From Nitrospirota bacterium (GTDB lineage Bacteria; Nitrospirota; Thermodesulfovibrionia; UBA6902): 16,790 nt of DNA. The notes under the pieces were generated by a model. That model did no database searches. It worked only from the letters and a program-made list of their open reading frames with translations, and was not told the origin of the DNA. Position numbers and translations under genes: made by a program. Positions within the stretch are counted from its first letter, which is position 1; every line of letters begins with the position of its first letter. Of this stretch, positions 5,714 through 12,247 are shown piece by piece. The stretch lies in the NCBI GenBank assembly GCA_024277515.1, contig JAJRVB010000089.1:1-16790 (forward strand). Reading direction: 5' to 3'.

Positions 5714-7021
5714 TCAACCTCTCCTGCCGCGCAGTCTTCCCTTCTTGAGAAAACCGTCATAGGAGCGGGTGACAAGGTGAGATTCCATCTGTGAAATTGT
5801 GTCCAGCGCAACACCGACAACAATCAGAATGGATGTCCCTCCAAAATAAAAAGGTACATTAAAATAACCCCTCAGTATATCCGGCAGTATACAGACGGCG
5901 GAAAGATAAACCGCCCCGCCAAACGTAATGCGGGTAAGCACATGATAAATAAAGTCTGCCGTCTTTTGCCCCGGCCTTACCCCCGGAACAAATCCCCCGT
6001 ATTTTTTCAGGTTGTCGGCTATGTCAACCGGATTGAATGTTATGGACGTATAAAAATAACAGAAAAAGAATATCATGCTGACATAAATAATTGTATAAAA
6101 CACCGTCCCGGGATTGAGTTGTTTCGCCAGCGACTGTACCCAGGGGATCGCTATGAAACCGGCGATAGTAGCCGGAAACATGATAATTGAAGAAGCAAAT
6201 ATTGGAGGAATAACACCTGCCGTATTCACCTTGAGCGGAAGGTGCGTGTTCTGCCCGCCATAGACCTTTCTCCCTACCACCCTTTTCGCGTACTGTACGG
6301 GGATCTTCCTCTGCCCCCTTTCCATAAAGACAATAATCGCTATAATGCCTACCATCATTAAAATGACCAGCATCATTAATATCAGGTGCAGTTCCCCTGC
6401 CCTGATCAGGGTTACGGAACTGATCACGGCATTTGGAAATCCCGCAACTATCCCGGCAAATATGATAAGCGAAATACCATTGCCGATCCCCCGCTCTGTA
6501 ATCTGTTCCCCCAGCCACATCAGAAACGCGGTCCCTGATGTCATTGTTATCATGGTCAGCAGCCTGAACGGCCAGCCGGGAGTCTGGACGAATGCGCCGT
6601 TGCTCATGCTTTCGATCCCCACAGCTATACCGATAGACTGTACAATACTTATGAGCACTGTGCCGTAACGCGTATACTGGGTAATCTTTTTCCTTCCTGC
6701 CTCACCCTCTTTTGCGAGCCTTCCGAGTGCCGGTATGACAACAGTGAGGAGTTGAAGAATAATCGAGGCGCTGATGTACGGCATAATGCCGAGCGCAAAG
6801 ATAGTTGCCCTTGAAAGCGCCCCTCCGGAAAACATATCGAAAAAACCCATGAGCGCTCCGCCTCTTTCGAGGAGAAACTTGCTGAGTTCCTCTCCGTTTA
6901 TACCGGGTGTAGGTATATGGGCGCCTATCCTGTATACGGCAAGAAGGGCAAGAGTAAACAATATCCTGCTCTTGAGCTCGGGGATCCGGAAGACGTTCTG
7001 GAAGCTGTTGATTATGCTCAC
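5714..7021 (-). CDS. secY: Protein translocase subunit SecY
   Basis: SecY is the ten-helix channel of the Sec translocon, through which preproteins cross or enter the inner membrane. The 435-residue product begins with FRIPELKSRILFTLALLAVY and AHIPTPGI (first helix), then FALGIMPYISASIILQLL. It shows the cytoplasmic loop with ERGQRKIPVQYAKR, and KKYGGFVPGVRPGQKTA before the last helices, and ends in a basic tail (KKGRLRGRRG). Only GTG can serve as start downstream of an in-frame stop, and no Shine-Dalgarno precedes it. The leader is instead a 116-base AT-rich spacer with heptamer-like repeats. It lies between rplO and map, in its canonical spc position. Confidence 0.99.
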   Translation of the reverse strand: MSIINSFQNVFRIPELKSRILFTLALLAVYRIGAHIPTPGINGEELSKFLLERGGALMGFFDMFSGGALSRATIFALGIMPYISASIILQLLTVVIPALGRLAKEGEAGRKKITQYTRYGTVLISIVQSIGIAVGIESMSNGAFVQTPGWPFRLLTMITMTSGTAFLMWLGEQITERGIGNGISLIIFAGIVAGFPNAVISSVTLIRAGELHLILMMLVILMMVGIIAIIVFMERGQRKIPVQYAKRVVGRKVYGGQNTHLPLKVNTAGVIPPIFASSIIMFPATIAGFIAIPWVQSLAKQLNPGTVFYTIIYVSMIFFFCYFYTSITFNPVDIADNLKKYGGFVPGVRPGQKTADFIYHVLTRITFGGAVYLSAVCILPDILRGYFNVPFYFGGTSILIVVGVALDTISQMESHLVTRSYDGFLKKGRLRGRRG

Positions 7022-7030
7022 GATAAGAAA

Positions 7031-7134
7031 ATTTAAGATTTAAGATTCAAAATTAAATAAAGGAAAGATTTGTAACAATGTTTTTCTGTAATTAAATTTT
7101 TAAATATTGAGTTTTGAATTTTGAATTTTTATTT
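7031..7134 (-). repeat. AT-rich inverted heptamer-repeat spacer between rplO and secY
   Basis: The spacer is built from degenerate seven-base units. On the plus strand these are ATTTAAG, ATTTAAG, ATTCAAA at 7031-7051 and TTTTGAA, TTTTGAA, TTTTTAT at 7112-7132. The two groups are inverted relative to each other: 7042-7054 pairs with 7117-7129 at 12 of 13 positions. They flank a unique centre of about 60 bases. No gene or GC-rich terminator is visible. It resembles the spacer ahead of rpsE at 8290-8386, so it may belong to a dispersed repeat family. Confidence 0.55.
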
Positions 7135-7137
7135 TAG

Positions 7138-7575
7138 TTATATAACCTCCACGCTGCCCTGCGCCTTGATGATTTTATCCTTTGCAGACAGACTGAATGC
7201 GTGGGCCTTCACCGTGATCGCCTTTGTAAGTTCTCCATTTCCAAGGACCTTCACGCCATCCAGGAGTTTTTTCAACACACCTTCCTTTATGAGATATTCA
7301 GGCGTTATGGTGGACTCGGAAAGCTTTTCCAGGGTAGCAAGATTAACAATTGCGTACTCTTTTTGAAAAATATTTGTAAACCCCCGCTTGGGAAGTCTGC
7401 GCTGCAGCGGCATCTGGCCGCCCTCAAACCCGGGTTTTGTGCCGCCGCCGCTTCTTGATTTCTGTCCCTTATGCCCCCTGCATGATGTCTTTCCGTGACC
7501 CGAACCCGGACCTCTGCCGACTCTCTTTCTCTTTTTTCTGCTTCCCGGGGCTGGTGCAAGATCTGATAATTTCAT
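7138..7575 (-). CDS. rplO: 50S ribosomal protein L15
   Basis: L15 is an assembly protein of the large subunit whose long basic N-terminal arm threads through 23S rRNA. The sequence gives MKLSDLAPAPGSRKKRKRVG, GRGPGSGHGKTSCRGHKGQK, SRSGGGTKPGFEGGQMPLQR and RLPKRGFTN, all diagnostic, followed by the globular domain with VLGNGELTKAITVKAHAFS. The length of 145 is typical. The ATG directly abuts the rpmD stop (TAA then ATG with no gap), implying coupled translation. Downstream is the AT-rich spacer before secY. Confidence 0.98.
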   Translation of the reverse strand: MKLSDLAPAPGSRKKRKRVGRGPGSGHGKTSCRGHKGQKSRSGGGTKPGFEGGQMPLQRRLPKRGFTNIFQKEYAIVNLATLEKLSESTITPEYLIKEGVLKKLLDGVKVLGNGELTKAITVKAHAFSLSAKDKIIKAQGSVEVI

Positions 7576-7764
7576 TTATTCCTCCGCTCCCTCGATAACT
7601 TCAATCATGTGAGAAGTTTTATGAATCTGACCTCTTATCATCGGCGTGTCATTGTGCGTAACGGTCTGGTTGATTTTTCTCAACCCCATGGACCTGATTA
7701 TCCTCCTGTGCTTTTCAGGCCTACCAATGACACTGCGTTTCAAAGTTATCTTAAGCGTTTTCAT
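7576..7764 (-). CDS. rpmD: 50S ribosomal protein L30
   Basis: L30 is a small ferredoxin-like-fold protein of the large subunit. The 62-residue product MKTLKITLKRSVIGRPEKHR continues with RRIIRSMGLRKINQTVTHND and ends in IEVIEGAEE, normal for the bacterial short form. The frame is open farther upstream to 7815. The ATG at 7762-7764 is chosen because the family begins at this point and the longer version would add a basic non-homologous tail overlapping rpsE. With this start it overlaps the end of rpsE by 14 bases and abuts rplO. Confidence 0.95.
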   Translation of the reverse strand: MKTLKITLKRSVIGRPEKHRRIIRSMGLRKINQTVTHNDTPMIRGQIHKTSHMIEVIEGAEE

Positions 7765-8272
7765 GAGCAGTTTCTTTTTTCCCTTCCTGAGGTTTGCCGG
7801 TCCTTCTCTGCACACTGGCCGAGTCCTTTAATTTCGTCAGCCCGTCCAGGGTTGCCCTCACCATATTGAAGGGATTCCGGCTTCCAATTGATTTTGCCAC
7901 AATATTGCGTATACCCGCGACTTCCATGACCGCCCTCACCGGACCGCCTGCAATAAGGCCTGTTCCCGGTCTTCCCGGCAGCATGACGATTTTACCCGCG
8001 CCGTAAATACCGTCTATGCGATGCGTAATGGTTCCGTCCTTTATCGGGATTTTAACCAGCGCCCGTTTGGCCTGTTCCACGGCTTTCCGTATGGCCTCGG
8101 GGACTTCCTGTGCCTTCCCTTTTCCAAAACCGACATGACCGTCTTCGTCACCCACAACTACCAGGGCGCTGAACGAAAAGCGCCGCCCGCCCTTCACCAC
8201 CTTGGCAACCCGGTTTATATGTATGACTTTATCTTTTAATAAGCTTAAACTATCAGGGTCAATCCTACCCAC
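7751..8272 (-). CDS. rpsE: 30S ribosomal protein S5
   Basis: S5 lies at the mRNA entry tunnel and helps set decoding accuracy. The product shows the double-stranded RNA-binding-like N-terminal domain (INRVAKVVKGGRRFSFSALV, VGDEDGHVGFGKGKAQEVPE) and the second domain with GAGKIVMLPGRPGTGLIAGG, VMEVAGIRNIVAKSIGSRNP and NMVRATLDGL. At 173 residues it is of normal length, with a short polar tail. The start is GTG with GGAGGAGG just upstream. The leader ahead of it is an AT-rich inverted-repeat spacer of about 100 bases. The 3' end overlaps rpmD by 14 bases. Confidence 0.98.
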   Translation of the reverse strand: MGRIDPDSLSLLKDKVIHINRVAKVVKGGRRFSFSALVVVGDEDGHVGFGKGKAQEVPEAIRKAVEQAKRALVKIPIKDGTITHRIDGIYGAGKIVMLPGRPGTGLIAGGPVRAVMEVAGIRNIVAKSIGSRNPFNMVRATLDGLTKLKDSASVQRRTGKPQEGKKETAHENA

Positions 8273-8289
8273 TGTGCCTCCTCCAATAC

Positions 8290-8386
8290 GATCAAATATT
8301 AAAAATAAAAAATTAAAATTAAGGGGCGATTTATAATAAAATTTATCCGAAACTTTGATCTTTTATTTTTGATTTTTTATTTAAAA
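8290..8386 (-). repeat. AT-rich inverted heptamer-repeat spacer between rplR and rpsE
   Basis: On the plus strand GATCAAA (8290-8296) is mirrored by TTTGATC (8354-8360). Also 8303-8318 and 8367-8382 form a 16-pair inverted repeat, with 15 exact pairs and one T-G. The units look like degenerate heptamers (AAATATT, AAAAATA, AAAAATT and, on the other side, TTTTATT, TTTGATT, TTTTATT, TAAAATT). The right arm runs into the last codons and stop of rplR. The centre contains a GGGGCG island. It is similar in design to the spacer at 7031-7134. No gene is seen. Confidence 0.55.
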
Positions 8387-8743
8387 TTCAAGGCCTGCTT
8401 CCCTTGCGGCATCCGCCAGCGCCTTGATTCGTCCATTATAAAGATACCCGCCTCTGTCAAAAACGATTTTCTTCACTCCCTTGTCTACTGCCCTTTTCGC
8501 CACTAACTGACCTACTGTTTTTGCCGCTTCTATATTTCCGCCCGTCTGAATTTTTTCCTTCAATTCCTTGTCTATACTTGATGCAGCAGTAAGTGTTGTG
8601 CCCGAATAATCATCTATAAGCTGTGCATATATATGCTTGACACTCCTGAATACATTAAGCCTCGGCCTTTCAGGCGTGCCCGTTACCTTCTTTCTAACCC
8701 TGACATGTCGTCTCTTGCGTGCTTTTTCTTTATGTGCGCTCAC
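8381..8743 (-). CDS. rplR: 50S ribosomal protein L18
   Basis: L18 binds 5S rRNA and, with L5, forms the central protuberance. The basic N-terminus (AHKEKARKRRHVRVRKK) precedes GTPERPRLNVFRSVKHIYAQ, IDDYSGTTLTAASSIDKEL and the C-terminal VFDRGGYLYNGRIKALADAA, all characteristic; the final AREAGLEF is the usual ending. The length of 120 is standard. The start is GTG with AGGAG about seven bases upstream. The stop codon sits within one arm of the AT-rich inverted repeat that separates it from rpsE. Confidence 0.98.
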   Translation of the reverse strand: MSAHKEKARKRRHVRVRKKVTGTPERPRLNVFRSVKHIYAQLIDDYSGTTLTAASSIDKELKEKIQTGGNIEAAKTVGQLVAKRAVDKGVKKIVFDRGGYLYNGRIKALADAAREAGLEF

Positions 8744-8792
8744 ACCAAACTCCTAAAAGTTAATTAAAAATTATCTCGATAAAAGTCACGGC

Positions 8793-9332
8793 CTACTTGC
8801 CGGCCTTCCCGACCTTCAGTTTAATCATTTCTCCGGCATACCTGATCCCCTTGCCCTTGTAGACATTCGGCGGCCGTAATGCCCGAATATTTGCAGCAAC
8901 CTGTCCAATCATGTACTTGTCTATTCCACGAAGCGTCAGCTGGACCTGTTTTTTGTCAACCTCCGCACTTATTCCTTCGGGCAGCTGGAACTCGATCGGA
9001 TGAGAGTAACCCAGCAACAAGTTTATTTTCTGACCCTGGACCTGTGCCCTGTAGCCGACGCCTATGATTTCGAGACCCCGCTCATACCCGGCGCTCGTCC
9101 CGGTCACCATATTTGCAATAATACTGCGCGTAGTACCATGGAGTGACCTGTACTGACTGCTGTCATCCGGCCTTTCTACAACTATGCTTTTTTCCTGCAC
9201 CGAGATCTTCATCTTTGCCGGATAATTCCAGCTGAGTTCACCTTTGGGTCCCTTTACCGTAATAAGGCTTCCCTCCAGTTTTATATCAACTCCATCCGGT
9301 ACGGGTATTGGTTCTTTTCCAACTCTCGACAT
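8793..9332 (-). CDS. rplF: 50S ribosomal protein L6
   Basis: L6 is a two-domain protein near the factor-binding site of the large subunit, close to the sarcin-ricin loop. The product begins MSRVGKEPIPVPDGVDIKLE and carries ITVKGPKGELSW, RSLHGTTRSIIANMVTGTSA, VGYRAQVQGQKINLLLGYSH and the C-terminal RPPNVYKGKGIRYAGEMIKL, a complete L6 of 179 residues. The ATG has GGAG about eight bases upstream. It lies 63 bases after rpsH in an AT-rich spacer and 49 bases before rplR. Confidence 0.98.
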   Translation of the reverse strand: MSRVGKEPIPVPDGVDIKLEGSLITVKGPKGELSWNYPAKMKISVQEKSIVVERPDDSSQYRSLHGTTRSIIANMVTGTSAGYERGLEIIGVGYRAQVQGQKINLLLGYSHPIEFQLPEGISAEVDKKQVQLTLRGIDKYMIGQVAANIRALRPPNVYKGKGIRYAGEMIKLKVGKAGK

Positions 9333-9395
9333 TTTATCTCCGAATCAAACAGCTTTCCACAATTCTGATTTTTAATAAGTTATTTTTTAATTAGC

Positions 9396-9791
9396 CTACC
9401 ATACATTACAGAGGACTTCTCCGCCTATGCCTTCACGACGGCAGGCATCGTCCGTCATCATCCCCCGGGACGTTGTGAGGACGGCCATACCATAACCTCC
9501 CATGACCATAGGGAGACCGGTCTTGTCCACATACACCCTCCTGCCCGGCTTGCTTATCCTCTTAATACCGGTTATCGCCTTCTCCTGACCGTCCAGATAC
9601 CTCATCGAAATCCTGATGATACCCTGTTTTCTGTCCCGAAGGACCTTAAAGCTCTTAATAAACCCCTTTTCCTTCAGGATCTTTGTCAATTCAATTTTGA
9701 GTTTTGATGCAGGCACATCCACTTTTTCAAGCCTCGCCATATTGGCGTTTCTGATTCTCGTAAGCATGTCTGCAATAGGATCAGTCATCAT
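9396..9791 (-). CDS. rpsH: 30S ribosomal protein S8
   Basis: S8 is a primary binder of 16S rRNA helix 21; in E. coli it also represses the spc operon by binding its mRNA. The product starts MMTDPIADMLTRIRNANMAR and ends with ISKPGRRVYVDKTGLP, GYGMAVLTTSRGMMTDDACR and GGEVLCNVW, matching the family over 131 residues. Two ATG codons lie in tandem. The first is kept because AGAGG stands nine bases upstream of it, but the second would also work. It begins 12 bases after rpsZ ends. Confidence 0.98.
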   Translation of the reverse strand: MMTDPIADMLTRIRNANMARLEKVDVPASKLKIELTKILKEKGFIKSFKVLRDRKQGIIRISMRYLDGQEKAITGIKRISKPGRRVYVDKTGLPMVMGGYGMAVLTTSRGMMTDDACRREGIGGEVLCNVW

Positions 9792-9803
9792 AATTTGATA
9801 CCT

Positions 9804-9989
9804 CTACCAGCTGGATTTTGTCACACCAGGAATCTGTCCTTTCAGGGCAAGTGTCCTGAAACATATCCTGCATATGCCGAATTTTCTTAAATAACCTTTT
9901 GGTCTGCCGCACAGACTGCAGCGGTTATACTCCCTCACCTTAAATTTTGGAGTTCTCTTCTGTTTCGCTATAAGACTCTTTTTTGCCAT
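9804..9989 (-). CDS. rpsZ: 30S ribosomal protein S14, type Z (zinc-binding)
   Basis: S14 is a head protein of the small subunit. At 61 residues this is the short zinc-binding form, with ligands C24, C27, C40 and C43 in RCSLCGRP and GICRICFR, ending LKGQIPGVTKSSW. The long cysteine-free type (about 100 residues) is not present in the window. The ATG has AGAGGAA about seven bases upstream. It is placed between rplE and rpsH as in most bacteria. The gene is also called rpsN in many annotations. Confidence 0.98.
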   Translation of the reverse strand: MAKKSLIAKQKRTPKFKVREYNRCSLCGRPKGYLRKFGICRICFRTLALKGQIPGVTKSSW

Positions 9990-10027
9990 TAATATATTCC
10001 TCTTGCGTAAATACCGATGTTATATCA

Positions 10028-10567
10028 TCAACGGGTAAACGGCATCCCCAGATGCTTCAGGAGCGCTCTGCCCTCTTCATTCGTCTTGGCCGATGTCACT
10101 ATAATGACATCCATTCCGTGAATACTGACCACCTTGTCATAATTGATTTCCGGAAATATAATCTGCTCTTTCACTCCAAAGGCATAGTTGCCCCTGCCGT
10201 CAAAAGACTTGGCTGACACACCCCTGAAGTCCCGTATTCTTGGCAGGGCAAGTCCGATAAACTTGTCAAGAAAATCATACATCCTTGTGCCCCGTAATGT
10301 GACCTTGCACCCTATGGGCATTCCCTCCCGGAGCTTGAAACCGGCAATGGATTTTTTGGCGCGCGTAATAACCGGGGCCTGTCCTGTTATGGTCGCGAGT
10401 TCCTTGACCGCGGCTTCCAGGGGTTTTATGTCCTGTATTGCTTCTCCCATTCCCACATTAAGCACAATGCTTGTGATTTTCGGCACCTGCATTATACTCT
10501 TGTACGAGAATTCCTTCATCATCTCGGACACTACTTCATTTTTATATTTTTCCCTTAATCTGGCCAT
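10028..10567 (-). CDS. rplE: 50S ribosomal protein L5
   Basis: L5 binds 5S rRNA in the central protuberance and touches the P-site tRNA T-loop. The sequence shows LREKYKNEVVSEMMKEF, MQVPKITSIVLNVGMGEA, TGQAPVITRAKKSIAGFKLR, GMPIGCKVTLRG, LPRIRDFRGVSAKSFDGRGN and FPEINYDKV, with a C-terminus of HGMDVIIVTSAKTNEEGRAL. At 179 residues it is full length. It starts with ATG three bases after the rplX stop and is followed by rpsZ after 38 bases. Confidence 0.98.
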   Translation of the reverse strand: MARLREKYKNEVVSEMMKEFSYKSIMQVPKITSIVLNVGMGEAIQDIKPLEAAVKELATITGQAPVITRAKKSIAGFKLREGMPIGCKVTLRGTRMYDFLDKFIGLALPRIRDFRGVSAKSFDGRGNYAFGVKEQIIFPEINYDKVVSIHGMDVIIVTSAKTNEEGRALLKHLGMPFTR

Positions 10568-10570
10568 TTA

Positions 10571-10888
10571 CTAATCAACAACCTCCCCGCACTGTTTGCA
10601 AGACCTTATTTTTTTACCGTTTTCCAGAATGCTGTTCCCTATCCGTGTAGGTTTACCGCACTTGGGGCATACAAGCATAACATTTGACCGGTCTAAAGGC
10701 GCCTCTTTTTCAATGATTCCGCCCTGTGAATATTTCTTGCTCGGCTTCATATGTTTCTTTATGATATTCAGACCCTCCACAACCAGCCTGTTCTTTTCCG
10801 GTTCAAAGGAGAGCACCCTCCCCTTTTTTCCCTTTTCATCTCCGGAGACGACGAGGACTGTATCATTTTTCTTTATACCTAAACCCAC
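10571..10888 (-). CDS. rplX: 50S ribosomal protein L24 with C-terminal zinc ribbon
   Basis: L24 starts large-subunit assembly and lies beside the exit tunnel. A KOW domain (GIKKNDTVLVVSGDEKGKKG) is followed by a C-terminal zinc ribbon. Its CPKCGK and CKQCG motifs place cysteines at about 74, 77, 97 and 100 of the 105-residue product. The frame allows a GTG at 10892-10894, but that codon shares a base with the AAAGGAG ribosome binding site. The GTG at 10886-10888 lies five bases after the site and gives the usual family N-terminus, so I choose it. The two candidates differ by two residues. Confidence 0.95.
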   Translation of the reverse strand: MGLGIKKNDTVLVVSGDEKGKKGRVLSFEPEKNRLVVEGLNIIKKHMKPSKKYSQGGIIEKEAPLDRSNVMLVCPKCGKPTRIGNSILENGKKIRSCKQCGEVVD

Positions 10889-10893
10889 TTGCA

Positions 10894-10900
10894 CTCCTTT
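10894..10900 (-). promoter_or_regulatory. Ribosome binding site that sets the rplX start
   Basis: AAAGGAG on the minus strand lies five bases upstream of the GTG at 10886-10888. The alternative GTG at 10892-10894 overlaps the site itself and cannot be served by it. Confidence 0.75.
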
Positions 10901-10940
10901 ATATATGGACCGTTTCCTTTATTCATCCGCAGTTTATTCA

Positions 10941-11309
10941 TTAAATGACCTCCGGGGCGAGAGAAACAATTTTCATAAAATCTTTCCACCTGAGTTCCCT
11001 GGCAACAGGACCGAAGATCCTTGTCCCTACCGGATCACCTTCCGGATTAATAATCACTGCCGCGTTCTGGTCAAACCTGATATACGAGCCATCCGGTCTC
11101 CTAAGCGCCTTTCTCGTCCTTACTACCACGGCCTTCGCAACGGTCCCCTTCTTTATGTTTGTGTTGGGCTCCGCTTCCTTTACGCTGACCACAATCCTGT
11201 CACCGATAGTGGCATATCGACGGTGGAAGCCGCCGAGCACCTTAATGCACTGGACTTTTTTTGCGCCGGAATTGTCCGCAACTTCCAGAATAGTCTCCTG
11301 CTGTATCAT
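10941..11309 (-). CDS. rplN: 50S ribosomal protein L14
   Basis: L14 is among the most conserved large-subunit proteins; it forms inter-subunit bridge B8 and contacts L19. The product begins MIQQETILEVADNSGAKKVQ and holds GDRIVVSVKEA, VRTRKALRRPDGSYIRFDQN and NPEGDPVGTRIFGPVARELR. The length of 122 is exact for the family. Its ATG overlaps the rpsQ stop as ATGA, so the two genes are translationally coupled. A 52-base spacer follows before rplX. Confidence 0.99.
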   Translation of the reverse strand: MIQQETILEVADNSGAKKVQCIKVLGGFHRRYATIGDRIVVSVKEAEPNTNIKKGTVAKAVVVRTRKALRRPDGSYIRFDQNAAVIINPEGDPVGTRIFGPVARELRWKDFMKIVSLAPEVI

Positions 11310-11554
11310 TCATTCCCTCTTTCAACAATATCAAGGACCTTCCATCTTTTGTCCTTACTGAGCGGCCTTGATTCAATAATGGACACCCTGTCGCCTTTCC
11401 GGCATTGGTTCTCTTCGTCATGGGCCTTGAACTTCATAATCTTCTTGATGGTCTTTTTGTACATGGAATGCTGCGTAAGCCTGGTCACCGCTACAACGAC
11501 CGTCTTGTCCATCTTGCTGCTTATCACATCACCTGTATAAGTCTTCTTTGGCAT
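11306..11554 (-). CDS. rpsQ: 30S ribosomal protein S17
   Basis: S17 is an OB-fold protein that binds the 5' domain of 16S rRNA early in assembly. The sequence includes YTGDVISSKMDKTVVVAVTR, KYK-like MYKKTIKKIMKFKAHDEEN, GDRVSIIESRPLSKDKRWKV and an acidic end. The length of 82 is normal. The ATG follows an AGGA/GGAAAG-type ribosome binding site. An 87-base spacer containing a hairpin separates it from rpmC, larger than usual for this gene pair. Downstream it overlaps rplN by four bases. Confidence 0.98.
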   Translation of the reverse strand: MPKKTYTGDVISSKMDKTVVVAVTRLTQHSMYKKTIKKIMKFKAHDEENQCRKGDRVSIIESRPLSKDKRWKVLDIVERGNE

Positions 11555-11575
11555 TTATCTTTCCTGTCCTCATGC

Positions 11576-11598
11576 AGGAGCGTATGTCCATACGTCCT
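11576..11598 (-). promoter_or_regulatory. Hairpin-forming inverted repeat in the rpmC-rpsQ spacer
   Basis: AGGA-CGTATG at 11598-11589 on the minus strand can pair with CATACG-(C bulge)-TCCT at 11586-11576, giving about nine pairs around a GGAC loop, some 20 bases upstream of the rpsQ ATG. It has no T run and is not a terminator. It could mask or expose the rpsQ ribosome binding site, but only the pairing is visible. Confidence 0.4.
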
Positions 11599-11641
11599 TA
11601 CGGAATTAAAATTATGTGGTTACCTTTTCGCTTCTCAGCTT

Positions 11642-11821
11642 CTAATTTATAACCGTTAATACCCTTGCTATATCTTTCCTGACATATCTTATTCTCAGGG
11701 GGTTTTCAATCTCTCCGGTCACCTGCTGGAACCGTAAATTGAACAGTTCCTTCCGGAGTAACTGTTCCTCCTGCCTCAGTTCATCAATAGTTTTCTCTCT
11801 ATACTCAGATGCCTTTTTCAT
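11642..11821 (-). CDS. rpmC: 50S ribosomal protein L29
   Basis: L29 is a small two-helix protein at the tunnel exit, where it helps dock the signal recognition particle and trigger factor. The 59-residue translation begins MKKASEYREKTIDELRQEEQ and continues with LLRKELFNLRFQQVTGEIEN and PLRIRYVRKDIARVLTVIN. This matches the typical L29 coiled hairpin with its LFNLRFQ and NP.RIR.VRKDIAR signatures. The ATG starts one base after the rplP stop (TAATATG), so coupling is likely. The stop is TAG. Confidence 0.98.
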   Translation of the reverse strand: MKKASEYREKTIDELRQEEQLLRKELFNLRFQQVTGEIENPLRIRYVRKDIARVLTVIN

Positions 11822-11822
11822 A

Positions 11823-12233
11823 TTATCCGGTTCTCTTCACAAATTTAGTGGCAATTGAGAGCTTGTGGGAAGCGAGTCTCAGCGCTTCCTTGGCGACCGT
11901 CTCATCTACCCCGGCCATTTCATACAGAACTCTGCCGGGTTTTACTACGGCCACCCACTGTTCAGGGGCGCCTTTGCCTTTACCCATGCGCGTTTCAGCA
12001 GGCTTCTTGGTCAAAGGCTTGTCAGGAAATATTCTTATCCAGACCTTGCAGCCTCTCTTTACATGCCTTGTTATTGCGATCCTTGCCGACTCAATCTGGC
12101 GGTTTGTTACCCAGCCCGGCTCCATCGCCTTCAGCCCGTACTCGCCGAATGAGACGTTGGAACCCCTGTACGCCTTGCCGGTCATACGGCCTTTCTGCAT
12201 CTTCCTGAATTTTACCTTCTTGGGCATTAACAT
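11823..12233 (-). CDS. rplP: 50S ribosomal protein L16
   Basis: L16 helps form the A-site tRNA binding region and the central protuberance. The product reads MLMPKKVKFRKMQKGRMTGK, ARIAITRHVKRGCKVWIRIF, PDKPLTKKPAETRMGKGKGA and VAVVKPGRVLYEMAGVDE. The arginine in TRMGKGKG corresponds to the residue hydroxylated in E. coli (R81); modification cannot be read from DNA. The length of 136 is standard. It starts with ATG 14 bases after rpsC ends and is followed one base later by rpmC. Confidence 0.98.
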   Translation of the reverse strand: MLMPKKVKFRKMQKGRMTGKAYRGSNVSFGEYGLKAMEPGWVTNRQIESARIAITRHVKRGCKVWIRIFPDKPLTKKPAETRMGKGKGAPEQWVAVVKPGRVLYEMAGVDETVAKEALRLASHKLSIATKFVKRTG

Positions 12234-12247
12234 AATGAATTATCCTC

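Noticed and set aside
7031..7134. Promoter for secY in the AT-rich spacer (TTGTTA with TAATTT)
   Set aside because: The -10 element matches consensus at only three positions. The repeat structure explains the AT content better.
7765..7815. Longer upstream start for rpmD adding 17 residues
   Set aside because: The added basic stretch is not part of L30 and lies inside rpsE. The ATG at 7764 gives the standard L30 beginning and length.
10596..11540. Long plus-strand open frame opposite rplX, rplN and rpsQ
   Set aside because: It covers three clear ribosomal genes antisense, has low-complexity composition and no ribosome binding site; it is a shadow frame.
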